DNA of 14,803 nt. It comes from Bacillota bacterium. GTDB lineage: Bacteria > Bacillota > Clostridia > Peptostreptococcales > Anaerovoracaceae. Below, in pieces: positions 7,360 through 14,232 of the stretch. Position 1 is the first letter of the stretch. Each line of letters starts with the position of its first letter. The notes beneath the pieces are model-generated. The model was given only the letters and a program-made list of their open reading frames with translations. It was not told the DNA's origin and ran no database searches. Made by a program: the position numbers and the translations under genes. The DNA lies in NCBI GenBank assembly GCA_017534025.1, contig JAFWDF010000059.1, forward strand, positions 1 to 14,803, in the 5' to 3' direction.

Positions 7360-8918
7360 GATTCCTCCTGTTTTCTGTAGGATATAGCCTCTGCCGCGTC
7401 TTCCAGACGGATCCGCTCCCGGCCTTCCAGGTCGGCAATCGTTCGGGCCGTTCTTATCACGCGGTTATAGGCGCGCATGCTCATTCCGTTCCGGAGATAG
7501 GCCATTTCTAATAGGCGTTCTGTATCTTTGTCCAGAGGACAGTATTTTTTGAGTTCTTCCGGCGGAATCTGTGAATTAAATCGTAATGCTCCGTCGCCAA
7601 ACCGTTCATTCTGCATGGCTCTGGCTCTGCAAACTCCTTTAAAAAGATCCGCAGATGACGTTCCTCCGCCGCGGCGGATTTCCTCCAGACCCGGCGGCGA
7701 AACAAATAGAAAGATATCAAACCGGTCCAGAAACGGGCCGGATAATCTGCGCCGGTAACGCGCCACTGCGCTCGGAGTACAGGTGCAGACACGATGTAAA
7801 AAACCGCTTTCTCCGTTCGTTTCTAGAGAACCGGGAATTCCCGCCGGATCCCAGCCGGCAAACCCGCAGGGACAGGGATTCATAGCCCCGATCAACAAAA
7901 ACTTTGCCGGCAGGGTTACACTTCCTGACAATCTTGAAATCACACTGACCTCGTCTTCTACAGGTTTTCGCAGTGCTTCCAGAGTTCTCCCGGAAAACTC
8001 AGGCAGTTCATCCAGAAAAAGTACGCCCAGGTGTGCCAGCGATACTTCCCCGGGACGGATTCTTCGTCCTCCTCCGATCATTGCCTGCGGCGAAATCGTA
8101 TGATCCGGAGACCGGAACGGTCTGGTCCGGATCAGCGGCTGTTCCGCGTCCAACAGGCCGCAGGCACTGTAAATCCGGCTCACTTCCCGCGATTCTTCGT
8201 AGCTCATCGGCGGCATAATCGAAGGAACGCATCGCGCCAGCATCGTTTTACCGCTCCCCGGGGGCCCCGTCATCAGCACATTGTGCATACCAGCAGCTGC
8301 AATCTGCAGTGCCCGCTTCGCTCCCTCCTGTCCGCTGACCGTCCCGAAGTCCGGCAGATGATCCGGCAAAACAGGCACATATTCCTGCCACCCGATGTGC
8401 TGCAGAGAGCGTTTGCCGCACAGGAACTCCACTACTTCCTGCAATGTTCCGGCACAGTAAACCTCCACATCTTTTACCAGTCCTGCCTCCGCGCGATTTT
8501 GCTCCGGAATCAGAGCCTTTCGGATCCCGTGTTCCGGAAGGTCGAGAAGCAACGGCAGGGCGCCGCTGATCCCTGTCACCCTTCCGTCCAGAGCCAGTTC
8601 TCCGAAAAAAGCCATCCCGTCAACATTTCCATCCAGATAGCCGGACGCTTTCAAAATGCTGAGAGCAATCGGCAGATCCAGATGCGCACCTTCTTTCCGG
8701 ATGTCCGCCGGTGAGAGATTCACGGTGACTCTTTTATCCGGAAAGGAAAAACCCGCATTGCGAATTGCCATCCTTACCCGGTCCCGCGATTCACGAATCG
8801 CTGCATCCGGCAGTCCGACAATCGTGAATGCGGGAAAACCGAATGCTACAACCGTTTCTACAAATACATCGCGCGCTTCTATTCCCTGCAGCACACCGCT
8901 GCGTATTTTCGCATACAT
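7353..8918 (-). CDS. yifB: YifB/ComM family Mg-chelatase-like AAA+ ATPase
   Basis: This 521-aa protein belongs to the YifB/ComM family. ComM in Gram-negative bacteria is a hexameric branch-migration helicase that extends DNA integration during transformation; the role of the Firmicute form is less clear. The N-terminal ChlI/Lon-like S5 domain covers about 1-165. The AAA+ core has Walker A GPPGSGKT at 218-225 and Walker B LFLDE at 300-304. A C-terminal Mg-chelatase domain covers about 425-515. The paired cysteines C349/C351 and C378/C380 are present, but the loop between them is longer than is usual for the family. It overlaps dprA by 7 bp, so the two are probably coupled. The ATG follows AAAGGGGCAGGA. 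Its promoter resembles that of yraN. Confidence 0.95.
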   Translation of the reverse strand: MYAKIRSGVLQGIEARDVFVETVVAFGFPAFTIVGLPDAAIRESRDRVRMAIRNAGFSFPDKRVTVNLSPADIRKEGAHLDLPIALSILKASGYLDGNVDGMAFFGELALDGRVTGISGALPLLLDLPEHGIRKALIPEQNRAEAGLVKDVEVYCAGTLQEVVEFLCGKRSLQHIGWQEYVPVLPDHLPDFGTVSGQEGAKRALQIAAAGMHNVLMTGPPGSGKTMLARCVPSIMPPMSYEESREVSRIYSACGLLDAEQPLIRTRPFRSPDHTISPQAMIGGGRRIRPGEVSLAHLGVLFLDELPEFSGRTLEALRKPVEDEVSVISRLSGSVTLPAKFLLIGAMNPCPCGFAGWDPAGIPGSLETNGESGFLHRVCTCTPSAVARYRRRLSGPFLDRFDIFLFVSPPGLEEIRRGGGTSSADLFKGVCRARAMQNERFGDGALRFNSQIPPEELKKYCPLDKDTERLLEMAYLRNGMSMRAYNRVIRTARTIADLEGRERIRLEDAAEAISYRKQEESW

Positions 8919-8988
8919 TCCTGCCCCTTTCCTTCTGCGTTATGATAATGTACAGCCTGTCGAAATTGTATAATTTTTCCATATTCTA

Positions 8989-9017
8989 ACCATACCCCCA
9001 TTCGCCGAAAATGTCAA
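8989..9017 (-). promoter_or_regulatory. promoter of yifB-dprA
   Basis: On the minus strand there is a perfect -35 TTGACA (9012-9017), a 17-nt spacer and a -10 TATGGT (8989-8994, 4 of 6). Immediately upstream is ATGGAAAATA. The resulting 16-bp block is identical to the one at the yraN promoter, at the same distance from the start codon. Confidence 0.75.
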
Positions 9018-9026
9018 TATTTTCCA

Positions 9027-9043
9027 TTTTGCACAGTGCAAAA
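9027..9043. promoter_or_regulatory. operator-like perfect palindrome between divergent promoters
   Basis: TTTTGCACAGTGCAAAA has 8-bp perfect arms around a single A. It lies just upstream of the yifB -35 and about 20 bp upstream of the -35 of the plus-strand surface-protein gene, so one regulator bound here could act on both. It has no T-run context that would make it a terminator. No binding protein can be named from the sequence. Confidence 0.55.
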
Positions 9044-9062
9044 ATCCAGGCCTTTATTGAAC

Positions 9063-9091
9063 GAGACACGTTTATTACGAAGTGCTATAAT
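9063..9091 (+). promoter_or_regulatory. promoter of the LRR/SLH surface-protein gene
   Basis: GAGACA (9063-9068, 4 of 6 to consensus), a 17-nt spacer and a perfect TATAAT (9086-9091). The predicted start near 9098 gives a leader of about 80 nt. It diverges from the yifB promoter. Confidence 0.65.
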
Positions 9092-9163
9092 AACATCGAA
9101 GAAGGTTTACGTTTTTGGGAAATACAGCATTTTACCGGCTATAGTTATCATGAACATCGAAAA

Positions 9164-9167
9164 GGAG
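9164..9167 (+). promoter_or_regulatory. ribosome binding site supporting the TTG start of the LRR/SLH gene
   Basis: GGAG within AAAGGAGTGA lies 9 nt before the TTG at 9177-9179. The TTG is followed directly by a convincing signal peptide, which supports this start. Confidence 0.75.
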
Positions 9168-9176
9168 TGAGTCATT

Positions 9177-11240
9177 TTGAAAAACAAATTCATCAGTCTT
9201 TTTTTCATTCTTGGGTTGGCGCTGGTTCTCCTGCCGGCCTCTTCGCCGGCTGCCGGGACGCAGCTCGATTCAGGCAGCTGCGGAAATGGAGTAACCTGGA
9301 ACTACAGTGATGGTGTCCTCACCATCAGCGGCAGCGGCAGGATGGATGATTACGAAAGTGTTCCATTCACGAAAAACGACCGAACAGGTTCAATAACAAC
9401 GGCACCTTGGGCCAATTTACTTGACAGCACCACAGAAATCGTCGTGGAAGACGGTGTCAGCCATATAGGTGATTATGCATTTTATACTCCCATGGTTGAC
9501 AGCAATTCCGCGACCATCACCGCTGTCGAAATGGCCGATAGTGTAACTGATATCGGAGAATATGCATTTTTTAATAATGTCATATTGGAAAAGGTTCAGT
9601 TATCCGGATCTGTAACGGCTATAGAAAAACATGCCTTTGATAAATGTATGAAAATGCAATCGATCTCGCTGCCGGAAGGTTTGGAGACGATAGAAGAATC
9701 TGCCTTCTGTGACTGTGGCAGTTTGAGCGGCATCACATTGCCGGAATCGCTGCAGGAGATCGGGGCAAAAGCTTTTAGCGGATCACAGCTGACTTCCGCA
9801 ACGATACCACCGGGGATCAAAACATTGAAAGACAGTTGCTTTGAGTCCTGTTCTTCTTTAGTTACCGTACACTTCTGCGATTCATTAACAGAAATCGGCG
9901 CGAAATGCTTTAAACATTGCAGCAAACTTAAGGAAATTGTTCTTCCGGATTCTGTTACCGTACTCGGTGATGGTGTTTTTGACTCCTGCTACCAACTGAC
10001 CGATGTGCAGCTGAGCAAAAATCTTACAGCACTCCCGAACAATTCATTTTACTGGTGTTATTCATTAAAATCGATCGAGTTGCAGGGATCTGTCTCATCG
10101 ATAGGCGATCAGGCTTTTTACATGTGCTCCGCCTTGAAAGAAATAACCATTCCTGACAATGTGGAAACCGTCGGAAAGGAAACTTTTTCCAGATGTGACC
10201 AATTGAAAGAAATTGAATTCGGTAATTCTGTTAAATCGATCGGCAATGGCGCGTTTTACGATTGTAAAGTTTTAGAAAGTGTTATCCTGCCGCACAATCT
10301 GGAAACGATCGGAAGCGGTGCGTTTCAGAGATGCAGTTCACTGAAGGAAATTATTATTCCGGATAGTGTAACCTCGCTCGGAGCCGGCACGTTCCAGGAA
10401 TGCAGCAAATTGAACTACGTCCGTATTCCGATGTCGGTAAAGGTTCTCTCGAGCGGATTGTTCGAGTATTCCGCGCTGGAATACCTTTCTATGCCATCCT
10501 CCGTTACCCATATTGAAAATTACGCTTTTCATGGATGCGAAGGTTTAAAAGCCATCGAGTATTACGGGACGGAAGCACAGCTTAACGCGTTGGATGTCGG
10601 GGAATGGAATGATATTCTCTTCGAAGCGGACTGGTATCTGACGGATCGCTACCCTGATGCCTATTACGGTCTTTACGACCTGCCGTCGGAGAATAACTGG
10701 GCTTATCCCGGTATCGCTTTCTGTTTAGACAATGCGATTATGAATGGTATGGGAGAAGGACTCTTTCAGCCGTCCGGCAGCACCACCCGCGCACAGCTGG
10801 TTACGATCCTGTACCGTCTGATGGGCTCACCGGAAGTAAAGAACAACACTCCGTTTACAGATCTCAAGCAGGACTGGTATAAGAATGCCGTTGCCTGGGC
10901 TTACGAAAATGGTATCGTCAATGGTATGAGTACATATTCTTTTGCGCCGGACACGCCGATCAACCGGGAAATGATGGTAACGATATTCTATCGTATGACC
11001 GATAGCTATCTCCATTTGGATGTGAGTCAAAAGGGTGATCTCAGTATATTCCCGGATGCCTCCAAAGTATCCGTCTGGGCGAAAGATGGTATGATCTGGG
11101 GCAATGGTACAGGGCTGATCTCCGGTGTCGCCACTGGTGCCGGCGTAGAACTGCAGCCGGCAGGAACTGCGACGCGGGCACAGATTGCCAAAGTAATTCT
11201 GAGCTACTATACCAGCGTTCTGGAACCAATACTGGAATAA
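9177..11240 (+). CDS. secreted LRR_5 (BspA-like) repeat protein with SLH domains
   Basis: This 687-aa protein starts with TTG and a signal peptide (Lys-rich start, hydrophobic 6-20, likely cleavage after SPAA near 26). Residues 35-85 resemble the CGxxxTWxxxxGxLTISGxG lead-in seen before many clostridial LRR_5 arrays. About 16 repeats of 22-27 residues (mostly 23; 86-456) follow the pattern LxxIxLPxSVxxIGxxAFxxC. Three SLH domains (about 507-550, 558-612 and 622-680) carry TRAQ, NREM and TRAQ motifs. SLH domains usually bind pyruvylated secondary cell-wall polymers, so the protein is probably displayed on the surface. BspA-like LRRs often bind host or matrix proteins, but no ligand can be named here. 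It is the only plus-strand gene, is A/T-richer than its neighbours (sampled rows near 40% GC against about 60% in topA) and splits yraN from yifB. It could be an acquired or fast-evolving accessory gene. Confidence 0.92.
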   Translation: MKNKFISLFFILGLALVLLPASSPAAGTQLDSGSCGNGVTWNYSDGVLTISGSGRMDDYESVPFTKNDRTGSITTAPWANLLDSTTEIVVEDGVSHIGDYAFYTPMVDSNSATITAVEMADSVTDIGEYAFFNNVILEKVQLSGSVTAIEKHAFDKCMKMQSISLPEGLETIEESAFCDCGSLSGITLPESLQEIGAKAFSGSQLTSATIPPGIKTLKDSCFESCSSLVTVHFCDSLTEIGAKCFKHCSKLKEIVLPDSVTVLGDGVFDSCYQLTDVQLSKNLTALPNNSFYWCYSLKSIELQGSVSSIGDQAFYMCSALKEITIPDNVETVGKETFSRCDQLKEIEFGNSVKSIGNGAFYDCKVLESVILPHNLETIGSGAFQRCSSLKEIIIPDSVTSLGAGTFQECSKLNYVRIPMSVKVLSSGLFEYSALEYLSMPSSVTHIENYAFHGCEGLKAIEYYGTEAQLNALDVGEWNDILFEADWYLTDRYPDAYYGLYDLPSENNWAYPGIAFCLDNAIMNGMGEGLFQPSGSTTRAQLVTILYRLMGSPEVKNNTPFTDLKQDWYKNAVAWAYENGIVNGMSTYSFAPDTPINREMMVTIFYRMTDSYLHLDVSQKGDLSIFPDASKVSVWAKDGMIWGNGTGLISGVATGAGVELQPAGTATRAQIAKVILSYYTSVLEPILE
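9432..10544 (+). repeat. array of about 16 LRR_5 repeats
   Basis: Residues 86-456 form consecutive units of mostly 23 aa, each starting with a hydrophobic residue and carrying the IPxSVxxIGxxAF-type core. The DNA also repeats, for example near 9929-9956 and 10342-10369. Twelve of the units have Cys at repeat position 21, giving a stacked row of cysteines. Confidence 0.88.
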
Positions 11241-11270
11241 ACAGTTTTGAATGATTGAAGAAAAAATAAC

Positions 11271-11323
11271 GGTGAACCCGATAATGAGGCTGAGCGGCTT
11301 TAACGTCGCTCAGCCGGTTCATC
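11271..11323. terminator. large stem-loop between convergent genes, possible bidirectional terminator
   Basis: An inner perfect 9-bp stem GGCTGAGCG/CGCTCAGCC (11288-11296 with 11307-11315) can be extended by two inner pairs. An outer stem GGTGAACC/GGTTCATCC-side (11271-11278 with 11316-11323, one wobble) encloses it across a 9-nt bulge. It lies between the surface-protein stop (11240) and the yraN stop (11381), so it could end both transcripts. Neither side has a T tract, so intrinsic termination would be weak and another RNA role is possible. Confidence 0.5.
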
Positions 11324-11380
11324 CCTGTTCCGCGGCGGACAGTCTGCCCAGTGCAATCTTTATCACGCAGATGGCACACC

Positions 11381-11743
11381 TCAGGCTGTCCGGCCGCCGG
11401 GCAGGTGACGTACAGCAAATCGGCGCGGGTTCAATTTAATGACTTCCACCACATCGAAGCGAACGTCCCTGTACCTCCCGCCAAACCGCTCCATATAAAC
11501 ATGCGCGCATCGTTGAAGACGCATCATCTTCCGCCTGCCCACCGCTTCTGCCGGCAAACCGTGGCGCACACTGTTTCTGGTTTTCACTTCTATAAAACAC
11601 AGTGTCTCTCCATCCAGAGCGATAATATCAATCTCACCCCAGCGGCAGCGGAAATTCCGTTCCAGCAATTCATAGCCCTTATGATCCAGATAGACAGCGG
11701 CCCGTTCTTCTCCCTCCATTCCAAGTTTCTTTTTCCGATTCAT
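11381..11743 (-). CDS. yraN: YraN family nuclease-like protein (UPF0102)
   Basis: This 120-aa protein matches UPF0102/YraN in length and motifs. An N-terminal helix carries GMEGEERAAVYL. GEIDIIA is at 36-42 and FIEVKTR at 50-56, so Asp39, Glu52 and Lys54 form a PD-(D/E)xK-type nuclease signature. A role in recombination or DNA processing is suspected for the family, but the activity is not well established. In many Firmicutes yraN sits directly before yifB-dprA; here the surface-protein gene lies between them. The ATG follows AAGGAAAGGGGAAGG. It has its own promoter and is transcribed alone, converging on the surface-protein gene. Confidence 0.93.
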   Translation of the reverse strand: MNRKKKLGMEGEERAAVYLDHKGYELLERNFRCRWGEIDIIALDGETLCFIEVKTRNSVRHGLPAEAVGRRKMMRLQRCAHVYMERFGGRYRDVRFDVVEVIKLNPRRFAVRHLPGGRTA

Positions 11744-11792
11744 TTCCTTCCCCTTTCCTTCAGTGAAGATTCATACCCCGTCCGCCGTAATT

Positions 11793-11804
11793 GTAAAATT
11801 TTAC
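11793..11804. promoter_or_regulatory. palindrome overlapping the start region of yraN transcription
   Basis: GTAAAATTTTAC is a perfect 12-bp palindrome at about +3 to +14 of the predicted yraN transcript. The matching position at yifB (8968-8979) holds the related GTATAATTTTTC. Conserved position and symmetry suggest a repressor site, but A/T-rich palindromes also occur by chance. Confidence 0.4.
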
Positions 11805-11813
11805 CATGCCATC

Positions 11814-11842
11814 ATATTATTCTCAGAAAGCGAAATTGTCAA
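11814..11842 (-). promoter_or_regulatory. promoter of yraN
   Basis: On the minus strand there is a perfect -35 TTGACA (11837-11842), a 17-nt spacer and a -10 TAATAT (11814-11819, 4 of 6). The block ATGGAAAATATTGACA (11837-11852) is identical to that at yifB. The distance from start codon to -35 is the same in both. Confidence 0.75.
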
Positions 11843-11905
11843 TATTTTCCATATCGCATAATGATAATCTCGCTGCAAGGCACATTTTTTCTATACTAAT
11901 AGCTC

Positions 11906-11955
11906 AAAAATAAAAAAACTGCTGTACAAACACTTTCGTATTCATACAGCAGTTT
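11906..11955 (-). terminator. strong Rho-independent terminator of the yicC-gmk-rpoZ-coaBC operon
   Basis: On the minus strand AAACTGCTGTA (11945-11955) pairs with TACAGCAGTTT (11916-11926). The inside continues through two wobble pairs and AATAC/GTGTT to a GAAA tetraloop, giving an 18-bp hairpin. It is followed by TTTTATTTTT (11906-11915). It lies 20 bp past the coaBC stop and separates that operon from yraN. The plus strand also has a T-rich stretch after the stem, so it may work in both directions. Confidence 0.92.
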
Positions 11956-11975
11956 CTTTTCAGCATTATTCCGTC

Positions 11976-13220
11976 TTATTTTTTCAGCAGCAGAATCTGA
12001 TCCAGAATCAGATCCGCCACATCCGTCTTTTTCATCTGCTCAAAGCGTTCCATTTCCCCGGAGCGCTTGATAATGGTCACGATATTGGTATCCCGGTCAA
12101 AGCCTGCGCCCTCCTGGGCCACATTGTTGGCTACGATCATGTCGAGATTTTTCCGTTCCATCTTTGCTTTGGCGTATTCTTCGAGGTTCCGGGTTTCCGC
12201 CGCAAATCCTACCAGAATCCGATTGCCTTTTTTCTTCCCCAGAGTGGCGATAATGTCCGGGTTTTCCGCCAGCTCCAGCTGCATGGCCTTCCCGTCCTGC
12301 TTCTTGATCTTGTGCTCCGAGCCATTAACGACGTAAAAATCCGCCGGTGCGGCCGCCTTGATGACGATATCCACATCATCATATACACTCTCGCAGGCTG
12401 CCAGCATATCTTTGGTGGAACGGACATTCAGACGGCGAATGTCTTCGTGGCAGGTCAGCTGTACCGGACCGGCCACCAGCGTCACCTGCGCCCCCCGGCG
12501 GCGCGCAGCCTCTGCAATGGCAAAGCCCATTTTTCCGGAAGAGCGGTTGCTGATATAGCGAACCGGATCGATATCCTCCACGGTCGGACCGGCCGTAACC
12601 AGAATCCGTTTGCCTGCAAAATCTCCGACCGGATCTGCCGTTCCTCCATCTTCGCCCGCAGCAGGCCCTGCCGCTGCGCTGTTCCCAAGCAGATTCATAA
12701 CATACGCTTCGATCTCCGCCGGTTCCGCCATCCGTCCCCGGCCGGTATCGCCGCAGGCCAGCAGGCCTTCTCCCGGTTCGATGAACCGGTATCCCAGCCC
12801 GCGCAGCTTTTCGATATTGCCCTGCACAATCGGATTATTATACATATTGACATTCATCGCAGGCGCCAGGACAACCTTTTCCGGAGCCACCGCCATCACC
12901 GTGGTGGACAGCATATCGTCCGCGATGCCGGAAGCGATTTTCCCGATAATATCCGCCGTTGCCGGCGCAATCAGAAACACATCCGCTTTTTTTGACAGTG
13001 CGATATGTTCCACTTCCCAGTACTTCGGAGACGCAAAGGTATCCGTTACCACCGGATTCTTCGAGAGCGTCTGAAACGTCGCCGGACCGACAAAACGGCA
13101 CGCATTCTCCGTCATGATGACATCTACATTAATATCCTGCTTCGCCAGACGGCTGACGATCTCCGCAGCTTTATAACAGGCAATGCCGCCCGTCACGCCC
13201 AATACAACATTCTGTTTCAT
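11976..13220 (-). CDS. coaBC: CoaBC: phosphopantothenoylcysteine decarboxylase/synthetase
   Basis: This 414-aa bifunctional enzyme makes 4'-phosphopantothenoyl-cysteine (CoaB) and decarboxylates it to 4'-phosphopantetheine (CoaC, FMN-dependent) in coenzyme A synthesis. In the CoaC half the flavin-site GVTGGIAC is at 8-15, His72 is the likely catalytic base, PAMN is at 120-123 and the active Cys156 is in ACGDTGRGRM. A Gly/Ala-rich linker spans about 181-199. The CoaB half shows VTAGPTVEDIDPVRYISN at 208-225 followed by RSSGKMG, and later AAAPADFY and KIKK. Both halves look complete. The ATG overlaps the stop of a 20-codon frame as TAATG; a modest AGGG lies 10 nt upstream. It is the last gene of the operon. 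priA, which often follows in Firmicutes, is absent. Confidence 0.97.
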   Translation of the reverse strand: MKQNVVLGVTGGIACYKAAEIVSRLAKQDINVDVIMTENACRFVGPATFQTLSKNPVVTDTFASPKYWEVEHIALSKKADVFLIAPATADIIGKIASGIADDMLSTTVMAVAPEKVVLAPAMNVNMYNNPIVQGNIEKLRGLGYRFIEPGEGLLACGDTGRGRMAEPAEIEAYVMNLLGNSAAAGPAAGEDGGTADPVGDFAGKRILVTAGPTVEDIDPVRYISNRSSGKMGFAIAEAARRRGAQVTLVAGPVQLTCHEDIRRLNVRSTKDMLAACESVYDDVDIVIKAAAPADFYVVNGSEHKIKKQDGKAMQLELAENPDIIATLGKKKGNRILVGFAAETRNLEEYAKAKMERKNLDMIVANNVAQEGAGFDRDTNIVTIIKRSGEMERFEQMKKTDVADLILDQILLLKK

Positions 13221-13282
13221 TATGCAAGCACCCTGTTTCCGTTAAACCCGCACCGATATCGAACAAACGGTTCCGCCGGCAT
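13220..13282 (-). CDS. possible 20-codon bridging ORF between rpoZ and coaBC
   Basis: An ATG at 13280-13282 overlaps the rpoZ stop as TAATG, runs 20 codons (MPAEPFVRYRCGFNGNRVLA) and stops at 13220-13222, overlapping the coaBC ATG as a second TAATG. It has no clear ribosome binding site of its own and no recognisable homology. It could serve to carry terminating ribosomes from rpoZ to coaBC, or be a chance frame. The first bases include a short repeat (CCGGCGGAA) of the rpoZ 3' end. Confidence 0.25.
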   Translation of the reverse strand: MPAEPFVRYRCGFNGNRVLA

Positions 13283-13614
13283 TATTCCGCCGGTTCCGCA
13301 GCAATTTCCTCGCCGACCATTTCCGGCGTGCTTTCCACGATAATCCCGGAAAGATCCATATTCTCCGCAGAAAAAACCGGCTCTTCCGCGAGCTCTTCTG
13401 CCGCATCAGCTTCTTCCGCCGGCTGATTCCGGTTATATGTAATGATATCTTCCGAAATCTCTTCCGTAGCGATGGAAACCGGCTTGGAAAAACCGATGTC
13501 CACCAGCGGCATCTTGCCGTCGATCAGATCTCTGGCCCGCTTGGCCGCAAGAATGACCAGGGTGTATTTGCTGTCAACTTTATCTCTTAAATCATTGATG
13601 GACGGATATAACAT
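13282..13614 (-). CDS. rpoZ: RNA polymerase omega subunit
   Basis: This 110-aa protein is the omega subunit, which helps assemble RNA polymerase by clasping beta-prime. The conserved core is at the N-terminus, MLYPSINDLRDKVDSKYTLV, followed by the helix ILAAKRARDL and then KPVSIATEEI at 44-53. The C-terminal half (about 60-110) is an acidic Glu/Ala-rich tail, longer than the omega core needs and low in complexity. GGAGG lies 11 nt before the ATG, inside the end of gmk. It sits between gmk and coaBC as in many Firmicutes, with 3 nt between the gmk stop and its start. Confidence 0.95.
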   Translation of the reverse strand: MLYPSINDLRDKVDSKYTLVILAAKRARDLIDGKMPLVDIGFSKPVSIATEEISEDIITYNRNQPAEEADAAEELAEEPVFSAENMDLSGIIVESTPEMVGEEIAAEPAE

Positions 13615-13617
13615 GGC

Positions 13618-14232
13618 CTATATTTCCTCCCTGTAACTCTCAATAATATCGTACACATCACTCTTCAGGCGGTTTCTGCCTGTTTTCATCAAGGTAAGCA
13701 TCTCTTCGACCGCCTTGTCCAGATCGTCGTTCACAATGGCATAATCGTAACGGTCCAGATGCTCGATCTCTTCCATCACTTTATTCATGCGGATCCGGAT
13801 CTGCTCGTCCGTTTCAGTGCCCCGTTCCGTAATCCGCCGGCGCAGCTCCCGGAGAGACGGCGGGAGAATAAAGATATACGACGCGTCCCGGGTATATTCC
13901 TTCACCTGGAGAGCTCCCTGCACATCGATTTCCAGTATCACATCCCTGCCTTCGGCCAACCGGGCTTCCACCCAGTCCTTCGGCGTTCCGTACCAGGATC
14001 CGTGCACCAATGCGAACTCTATGAATCCGTTCGCGTCCCGTTTCTCAAAAAACTCTTCCTCCGTCAGGAAAAAATAGCTGACGCCGTCCGTTTCACCCGG
14101 CCTCGGCTGTCTGGTAGTGGCGGAAACCGAAACCACCATATCCTCTCCCCTGGCTTTGGATACGGCTTCCATAATTGTGCCCTTCCCGACGCCGGACGGT
14201 CCGGAAACGACAAATAAGATTCCTTTCTCCAT
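13618..14232 (-). CDS. gmk: guanylate kinase
   Basis: This 204-aa enzyme phosphorylates GMP to GDP using ATP and is needed for GTP supply and for clearing (p)ppGpp precursors. The P-loop GPSGVGKGT is at 11-19. The GMP-binding segment includes SATTRQPRPGETDGVSYFF (37-55), and GSWYGTP and LEIDVQGAL follow. The lid region ERGTETDEQIRIRM is also present. Length and motifs are normal. The ATG follows AGAAGGAAG at a spacing of about 12 nt. It starts 24 bp after yicC; the small remA gene that often lies between yicC and gmk in Firmicutes is not there. Confidence 0.97.
   Translation of the reverse strand: MEKGILFVVSGPSGVGKGTIMEAVSKARGEDMVVSVSATTRQPRPGETDGVSYFFLTEEEFFEKRDANGFIEFALVHGSWYGTPKDWVEARLAEGRDVILEIDVQGALQVKEYTRDASYIFILPPSLRELRRRITERGTETDEQIRIRMNKVMEEIEHLDRYDYAIVNDDLDKAVEEMLTLMKTGRNRLKSDVYDIIESYREEI

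Noticed and set aside
9011..9310. 99-codon plus-strand frame upstream of and overlapping the surface-protein gene
   Set aside because: It covers the promoter and leader and overlaps the signal-peptide region in another frame. It has no ribosome binding site at its start and no family likeness.
9432..10544. Possible CRISPR or tandem DNA repeat array
   Set aside because: The periodicity is 69 bp at the protein level with strong drift and an intact reading frame; it is an LRR_5 coding repeat, not a CRISPR array.
11336..11392. CGGACAG/CTGTCCG inverted repeat at the yraN 3' end
   Set aside because: The 43-nt loop and partial overlap with yraN coding sequence make a functional hairpin unlikely, and there is no T run.
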